A stretch of DNA of 64,000 nucleotides from Antilocapra americana (Eukaryota > Chordata > Mammalia > Artiodactyla > Antilocapridae): NCBI GenBank assembly GCA_007570785.1, contig ML660213.1:1239181-1303180 (forward strand), in the 5' to 3' direction. Each line of letters opens with the position of its first letter. Position 1 is the stretch's first letter. The notes beneath the pieces are model-generated. The model was given only the letters and a program-made list of their open reading frames with translations. It searched no databases and had not been told where the DNA came from. Below are positions 39,901-48,900 of the stretch, piece after piece. Made by a program: the position numbers and the translations under genes.

Positions 39901-42900
39901 TGAATTTCATATAAATTTGATTGTATTGTTTTAAGGTTTAATGCTGAAGTTAGTAGAATGTTGGTAGTCTAACTACTAATGTTAAAAATTAGAAAATGTG
40001 TAAAGAGGTATGAAGAAAATTACATTTGTGGGTTTATTGTTTTTCATAGTCATAGAGGACTTCATGGTGCCTCAGTTGATAAAGAGTCTGCCTGCAATGC
40101 GGGAGACTTGGGTTCAATCCCTGGGTTGGAAGATTCCCTGGAGAAGGGAAAGCCTCCCCACTCCAGTATTCTGGCCTGGAGAATTCCACAGACTGTATGT
40201 ATAGTCCATGGAGTTGCAAAAAGTGAGACACGATTGAGCAACTTTGTATTCTATATAGTGATAGATTTTTAAAAATTTTAGATACCAATTTGATATTTAA
40301 AAAATTAGTTACAGATTTTAAAAAATTAGGATGACACAAAATAAAATGATCAAAAAGTAAAATTCGACTGTGAAATTATTGCATATGATAATTTCTGAAA
40401 GACCTTACAAAAATTGAATTGTCGTGTCTATCAGTAGCATTTGCATTTTAAAAACAATTTTGCATTAAATCTTTTGTAGATCAGTTCCTGCCTAACTTAA
40501 ATTTTTATAAACATCATTTTCATATATCAGCTTTGTTTATATGAAGACTACCTAATATAAAAAGGTGATGCCTCTTTCACTGATTAAACATCAAATGGAA
40601 CTGAAGTACCTTGTCCATATATGGATGGATGGATGGGTAGAAGGGTAGAGGCTGGATGACTGCACTTTTATTGACTGTCTCTGTTTGGGATGTAATGATG
40701 CCTTCCTGAAGCAATATCTTTTTTAATCTTTCATAAAGCAGTACCCGTCTAGCATCTGCTTCACTGAGGGGTCTTTCTCACTCTGTGTCGCCGATTCTTC
40801 CTCTTTTGCCCAGTTGCTAAGTGTTGGTTTGCCTAAGATCTTTTTCTAGATTCTCCATTCTTCTTGGTCTGTACTTTCTTCCCCTGGTGATTTGAATGTT
40901 ATCATTTATATGCCAGTGACTTCCAGACTTTCCTTCCACCTGTAACCTCCGCAGAGTTTCAGACTTGTATACACAGTGCCTGTCCTCAGTATTTGGTTGT
41001 AGGTTTAAGAGGCATCTCTCATTCACCCGGTGGATAAAATGGTAGTTTTGATTTCTCTCTTAAAAGCCATCTTATTGCACAGTATCGCTGCCCAAGGCCT
41101 GATTCCTCCCTTTCGGTCACCTCCGCGCCTCAGCACCTGGAATCCACCAGTAACTCCTGTTTCTTCGTTTAAGCACACATCAGAAGTCTGAGTTCTTCGG
41201 TGTGTGTCCACTGCTGCCAACCTGTAGCTCAGGTCAGCATTTCCCCCCTAGATTGCTGAGCTGCTCAGTCTTTTCCCAGTCTCTGTGGTTCGTGTTCCAC
41301 ACAGCAGGCAGAAATACCTTCAGAAATGCAAACCAGATCTGACTTGCTGATGGCTTCCTGTTGCATGTAGAATAAATTAATATGGTGCTTCCTGCTCTGG
41401 ATGCTGCTCAGCTTTCGGGTCTCTTCTGTCAGCCTCCCTCGTCACTTTCCTTATTGTGCGTGATACCCGAGCTCGCTGGCCCTCTTCTGTTTCTCAAAAA
41501 TGCCTTAGAACCTTAGATCTTGTTCTTTTCCTCTGAAGTGTGTTTTCCTAGATCCTTGTTTGGCTGCCTCTCCTTGACGCTCAAGTCCCATTTCAGACTC
41601 CTCCTCATGAATCCTTGGCCACTCGGTCCTAACTAGCCAAACCTCTGTCCAGTCAGCCTTTGTTGTCGGTATCCATTTGTTTTCCTGACTGTTGCTTTCT
41701 TATTTCTCTCTCCCCCCCTTATAGAAAATAGGTTTCTACAGCAGCAGAAACCTTTGGTCTCCACCCTGTCCTCAGCACTTAGCGTAGTTCTTGTGAATAA
41801 ATGAATGAAACGACATAATATGATCCTGTGAGAAAAACAGTCTATTTGCTAGATCATTTTGGTATTTAAATGACAGTGCCACACCAAAGAGCAGTTAATA
41901 CTGTTTTGATGGTAATGATGTTATTGTTGGATGTGATGTATAAGACTGACTTGGTTAAATTTGCATTTTAACAAATATTTGTATAGGTTTGAAATTTAAA
42001 TTTGTCAAGAAAAATATCCAGTTTAGCCAAAAATATGGGCTATTTTATCTATACTCAACTGTGTTACTCTGCCATCTGGTGGATATGAACATATATGTAA
42101 TGACATTCTGTTTCCCTAGTGTTAGTTTCAACGTTGTAAATGTTAGATGATGATTCATATTAACAAATTTCATAATTGCATTTTTGAGTCAGCTAAAAGT
42201 ATTTCAGTTATTTTTCTGAATCCTCTTAAGTTTAATAATGAAACCAGGAAATTATTCCCCGTGAAGTTGATTAAATAGCCTAGAACTAAATGTCTTCTTT
42301 TTCAACAGAAAACTAGGATTCTGAGAATTGAGAATTTTGCAGTATAAGTAATATGTACACTTTTTATTCTTATTGCTGTTTGCTAAAATTAAATTTCTAA
42401 ACTTCTGTTTAAAATGTGCAACTATGACACTTATCCAAAAGGAAATGTGTATATAAGAGAAATTTTGGATAATTTCATAGTATATACTTACTGATGAGTT
42501 CATAATAAAAGACAAGTTAGTAAATTTTTCTATTAAAGTATGCCCCAAAAGTACAGTTCTTGCATTAATGATATAATTAGTTTATGTATTTTAATAGGGT
42601 ACCTATTCAGACAAAACCAACAGAAACAGATTATTTATTCAGAGATATCTCAGTATATAGCTGCTTAATATTATTACCACGGAAAAATAAATTAAGCTAA
42701 TTGGAATGTTTCTTAAATGCAGACTCTTATATAGAAGTAATTATCAACTTTAGTATTGAAATCTTAATTTTCCGTGATGTAACTGAATGAGCAACAAGTT
42801 TTTGGACAAATGTCATTTGTGCCAGTAAATTTTCAGTAACTCCTGGTCTTGATTGTTTAATATTTGAGAAACATAAGCAGAAACCATTTATATGGTTGGA

Positions 42901-45900
42901 AAAAATAAAGTAGGCAGCTTGTCTTCAGTATAGTTCAGCAACAGAACAGAAAATATTCAACATCTCTCTTACATACACTTTTCCTTTTTTTACCTTTTCT
43001 AAATCTATACCCTATAGGCTACTTGTATTAGGATCTGTAGATTAACTTATATACCTTAAATTTGCAGCAAGGTAAACTATATTCAGTTATCTCATTTTTG
43101 TTGGCTAGGTACAAATTAAGTATGGTTTTAAGATAAGTAAGTTGTTTTGTCACTCAAAATGTGCTATGATCTACTTACTGCAGATCATGGTGAAAAAAGT
43201 TAAAATGTATTTATAAAAGTGATGGTGGTGGTGGTCTTACAGTCTGTATTTAGAAACTCTTGTGTGTGCTCTCTCTCTTCTAGTTTGTGCAGATAATAAT
43301 CATGTCCGGACATGGACAGTAACACGATTCAGAGGAATGATCTCTACTCAACCGGGTTCTACTCCTTTAGCATCGTTCAAGATCTTGTCTCTGGAGGAGA
43401 CAGAAAGCCACGGAAGCTACTCCTCTGGGAATGACATAGGTGGGCATTCTCAAGTACTATGAAGGCAGTGCCGAAGAAGTGTATTACTGGTAGTAGGAAC
43501 CCCCCCAAAAAAGAGTTCTAAATATAAATTCTTTATTTTCACTTTTAAACTTATTTAAAACAGAAGCTTAGTGTGTTTTTCTGATTGAGTTCTCTAAAGT
43601 CACAGAATTATACAGGTGATATTTTTTGACTTTATGATGGTAGAAAAGTGTGGTAGTCATTCAGTAGAACCAGTACTTTGATGTTTTCTTGGGCTAGGGA
43701 TATATTGTACCATATTCCCTCGTGATGCTGGGGAGCAGCAGCAGGCCTGGTAAGCTCCCAGTCAGCCCCATGACCACAAGGGTAAACAAGTGATATGCTT
43801 AGAATCAGTCTGTATGCACACAGCCATTCTCTTTCTCACTTTGAGTATTCAGTAAATTATATGAGGTATTCAACACTTTGTCATAAAATAGGCTTTGTGT
43901 TAGATGACTTTGCCCAGCTGTAGGCTAAGTGTTCTGAGCACATTTAATACAGGCTAAGCTAAGCTGTGATGTTTAGTACTAAATGCATTTTTGACAATGG
44001 TATTTTCAGTGTTGTAAGTCATAACCCCATCATAAGCTGAGGAGGATCTGTATTATGGAATTATTTTTAATTGTTAAAAAGTTGAGAGCAGATTTTTCAT
44101 CTTTACTAGCATTTCCTAAGTGATACCATCTCCAAATGCCTCTTTTGTTTATAATTAAAAGCCATGATAGCTATACACATTTGAAACTTGAAATGCTTTT
44201 TTGCCATCATTACTAATAATTAACCTGAAAATAACTTTGAAGCTGGAAAGGGGCTGATGATCTTAGATTCTGAGAGAGGTTTTGATGGCATCCGTCAGGA
44301 AATAGTATAGCATGTCTCTACGGAAATGCTCTGATTTCAGCAAAAGATACATAAATCAAATCAGTTTCTCCATACACCATAACACACCATATATACACAC
44401 ACAGAATTTTCACGGAGGTAGATTCTTTTCCCCAAAGATCCATTTGAAAGAATCTGTAATGTATATGTATTATAACCACCATACTTTTAATAGTTCTATA
44501 GGACCTGTTTGCTAATTAATGTCCCTTCTAGATCACTTTGTATAGGCAGAACTTATAGCACTGGTGGAACACAAGGAGTACATTAGAATTGTTTATGCAT
44601 GAAACTATTAAATGAATATGCACCCACAGTAAAGATTTCAAAATAGTTGTCTTTAAAAAAATGTAAGCTTCTTATGAGAATTGTACCACCACAGTCTTAG
44701 TATTTTTAGAAAGAACTGCTCAGTGCTGTCAGCTTTAACGGTTGCCCTGGGAATCCCCTTCCCACTCTGATAGTTTTATTTTGACAACAAATTTTTTTTT
44801 TCCAACTTTATTGAGATACAATTGGCACATAACATTGTGTAACTAGAAGGTGTAGCATTGACATATTTACTGAGTGTTTTGTTCCAGGCATTAGAAATCT
44901 GACAAATTGCAAGAAACATCAACTTACATCAGTGTTTTTTGTTTTCTGATCAAGGACCTTTTGGAGAGCGAGATGATCAACAGGTGTTTATCCAGAAAGT
45001 TGTTCCCATCACTAATAAACTGTTTGTGAGACTGTCATCTACTGGGAAAAGGTAACACTTTACTGAAAAGATACTATGTTCTGAAGTCAATGTTTGTCTT
45101 ACAGAAGGGGAAGTAATTTGACAATGGTAAAAGTGAGGAGGGAGAAGAATTTGTAAAATCTTTAAAGGAGGAAGTAATTCTAAGGACTCTAATCCTATAG
45201 GAAAAATTAAAAGAGCCAAATCATATATTTATTTTCATGCACTTAGGCTTTCTGTACTTTTAAAAAATTTTATTTTTTTGAAATAATGATTGATTTACAC
45301 TGTTGTATTTATTTCTATTCTACAGCAAAGTGATTGTTTTTTATACATACACACACACACAACTTGTTCATATCCTGTACCACTATGGTTTGGATTTTGT
45401 ATATAGTTTCCTGTGGTTAATGGCAACCCACTCCAGTATTCTTGCCTAGAAAATCTCATGGACAGAGGAGCCTGGTGGACTACAGTCCATGGGGTCAGAA
45501 AGAATCAGACACCACTGAGCGATTAATAAACAGTTTGCATCTACTAAGCTCAAACTAACAACCCAGCGGTCCTCTCCTTTGGCAGCCACAAGTCTATTCT
45601 CTGTCTGCGAGTCTGTTTCTATTTCATAAATAAGTTAATTTGTGTCATATTTTACGTTTCTACATATAAGTGATATCACGTGGTATTTGTTTTTCTCTGA
45701 CTTCTCTTAGTATGATAATCTCTAGGTCTATCCCTGTTGCTGCCAAAGACATTATTTCATTCTTTTTTAAGGCTGAGTAATAGTTCATTGTGTATAACTA
45801 CAGTATCTTTTTTATCCATTGATCTTTCACTGGATATTTAGCTTATTTCCATGTCTTGACTATTGTGAACAGTGTGGCTGTGGACATAGGGGTGCATGTA

Positions 45901-48900
45901 TCTTTTTGAATTATGGTTTCACCTGGATATAAATGCCCAGGAGTGGGATTGCTGGATCCTGTGGCAACTCTTGGAGGTTAAGGAACCTCCATACTGTTCT
46001 CCATACTGACTTTACCAGTTTACATTCCTGCCAACAATGCATGAAGGTTCTCATTTCTCCATACCCTCTCCAGCATTTTGTTATTTGTAGATGTTTTTAA
46101 TGATGGCCATTCTAACCTGTGTGAGCTGGTACCTCATTGTCGTTTTGATTTGCATTTCTCTGATAAGCAGCAATAATGAGCATCTTTCCATGCGCCTGTA
46201 AGCTATCTGTATGTCTTTGGAGAAATGTCGATTTAGGTATTCGGAGAAGGCGATGGCACCCCACTCCAGTATTCTTGCCTGGAAAATCCCATGAACCATA
46301 GACGGAGAAGCCTGGTGGGCTTCAGTCCATGGGGTCGCTGAGAGTCGGACACGACTGAGCGACCTCACTTTCAGTTTTCACTTTCATGCATTGGAGAAGG
46401 AAATGGCAACCCACTCCAGTGATCTTGCCTGGAGAATCCCAGGGACGGTGGAGCCTGGTGGGCTGCTGTCTGGGGTTACACAGAGTCAGACACGACTGAA
46501 GCAACTTAGCAGCAGCAGCAGCTATTTAGGTATTCCTGCTTTTTGATTGGGTTGGGTTTTTTGAGCTTTATGATCTGTTTGTATATTCTATAAATTAAGC
46601 CCTTGCGGGTCAATTTCTCCCAGTCTGTAGGTTTTGTTTCCATTCTGTTTATGGTTTCTTTTGCTGTACAAAGGCTTGTAAGTTTGATTAGATCCAGTTT
46701 GTCTGCTTTTATTTCTATTGTCTTGGGGGACTGACATCAAAAAACATTTTATTAGATGTTTGTACAATTGGTCAGAACGTTTGGCCTCTATTCTCTTCTA
46801 GTTTTATGGTGTCGTGTATTTTACATTAAGTCTTTAAGCCATTTGAGTTTATTTCTGTGCATGGTGTGACGGTGTGTACTGATGTCACTGACTGCATGTG
46901 ACTGTCCCTGTTTTTTAATTTTATTAACAGTGGGCGCTCCATGTCCAGAACCTCCCCCTGCAGGCAGATACCAAAATCCCACCATACTCAGGTCCCATAT
47001 ATAAAATGATGCAGTTCACTCAGCCCTTTGTTTGTGTGGGTTCCACATCATGGAAAGCCGACTGTAGTTATTCTAAACAGGAATCAAGATTTTTAAAAAT
47101 ATTTTGTCAGTTCATATGTATTATCGAAAAATAATTCACCACATTAACGGAAATCAAAAAATGATCATCTTGATAAACACAGAAAAAACATTTGACAGTT
47201 TAGCAACCATTTGATTTAAAAAAAGAATCCTAGCACTTAATATAGGCACATTCTTTAACCTGATGAATAATATCTGCAAAAATAATTATACAAAGTTCAC
47301 ACTCAGTTGTAAAATGTTACAGGCTTTCCCCTGAGGTTGGGAGTGAGGCTGGGATGGCCTCCATCCCTCTGTTTGGGCACTGCAGGAGCCAAGTCTCCCC
47401 CTCACTCTCCCTTTCCCTGCTTGCTGGGAAGCTCATCTAAGCTCATATTCTGTGTCTCTCTCATTAATATGAATTGTGTTCCCTCTTCATTTTTTGACCT
47501 TGCATTTGCCTGGCATTAATTGTTCTTAATCTTTTTTTCCTTTTTTAAAGTGGGCTGGGATAAATGTTTCAATCAAGTACAATTTTGTTAACCTTTCTAT
47601 GACTTTGCCGCATCATTTACTGACATCATTTCTTGGTCTTCTCATTTGTCAAATGTGCATTACTGTTTATCTTTTATGAAAAAAATCAGTGAAAATAACT
47701 TCAAAGCATTTGAATAACTAACAATATTAATCTATTGGAGGATACTGTTTAGACATCTCCATACATCTGTACATTTCTGGTTTTAGATTTTTCTAATTTT
47801 CACAGAAATGTTAAATGATTTCAAGATTTTTTTTCTAGTATTATACCTGCTTGCTTTGTTTCATTATGCCGTTTTAGTTTAGTAACTTCCTTTTGAGTAA
47901 TTGCTTAATTTACATCAAGGCTCTTTTAAATCTTCTTTTAAGATTGATTTATTTGTCTTATTTCAGTTATTTAATACACTTTTTTATAAGAGCCTTTTCT
48001 CTAGGTTCAAAGAAACAAGGCTTGAATTTTACTTTCTTTGATCCCTTTAAATCTGTTTTATATATGTGGAATATTTGACTATAACTTTGCAAAGAGGCAA
48101 TTAGTTTCAAAAGTCTGAATTATAAAATGTGATTTGTTCTCCCTCGTTAACAACTGCACAATATGTTTTGCAGAATCTGTGAAATCCAAGCTGTCGACTG
48201 TACTACAATATCCTCGTTTACAGTAAGAGAATGTGAGGGTTCCAGCAGGATGGGCTCGAGGCCAAGGCGCTACCTGTTCACAGGCCACACCAACGGCAGC
48301 ATTCAGATGTGGGATCTGACCACTGCCATGGATATGGTCAACAGAAGTGAGGAGAAGGGTAGGTTCCTTAGGGGGCAGTGTGTCACAGGGCAGGCTTCCG
48401 ATGCGATTGATTACAGGAATGTATGTTTTCCTAAGATGCAGGTGGTCCAACTGAAGAAGAACTACTCAAATTACTGGATCAGTGTGACCTGAGCACGTCT
48501 CGCTGCGCTACTCCTAATATCAGTCCGGCAACTTCTGTGGTTCAGCATAGCCGTCTTCGTGAATCAAATTCTAGGTAGGTTCATGCACTGAATTGATTGC
48601 TTTTTGGAAAATGGGCTGAAATATTGTAATCACATAATCTTTAAAATGTACTTTGAAAAATTTGGCTTTAAAAGTCATACTTCGTCACTGTTCAATTTTT
48701 AAAAAAATTTCTTACTAAATTTCTCACTTACATGCATGTTTTCTTTCATAGAAAAACATCTTTTGCCCTTTAACTTATTTGTGAATTGCTGCCAATTTAG
48801 ATGTCTGTTAATGTGAATCAAGAATTCAGAGGAAATTAGAAAAATCACATGTCCCCTTAGATGTTATGTGGAACTTTTGTTCCTATTGGCTCAGGGACAT

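Larger units (their letters stand above)
45255..46880 (-). mobile_element. L1 3' half, minus strand, interrupted by two SINEs
   Basis: 'attgatttacactgttgtat', 'ctacagcaaagtgattgttt' (3'UTR), then 'aggctgagtaatagttcatt', 'ggatataaatgcccaggagt', 'ctccataccctctccagcat', 'gcatttctctgataagcagc', 'taagtctttaagccatttga'. Interrupted at 45420-45530 by a Bov-tA piece and at 46243-46523 by Bov-A2. Confidence 0.88.

Noticed and set aside
40621..40660. Short (ggat)n tetranucleotide run
   Set aside because: Only about four clean units; too short to be notable.
48163..48492. 109-codon frame extending exon 16 into the intron
   Set aside because: KCTD3 homology resumes in a different frame at 48436, so the true structure has a 77-nt intron; the read-through is only a retention product.
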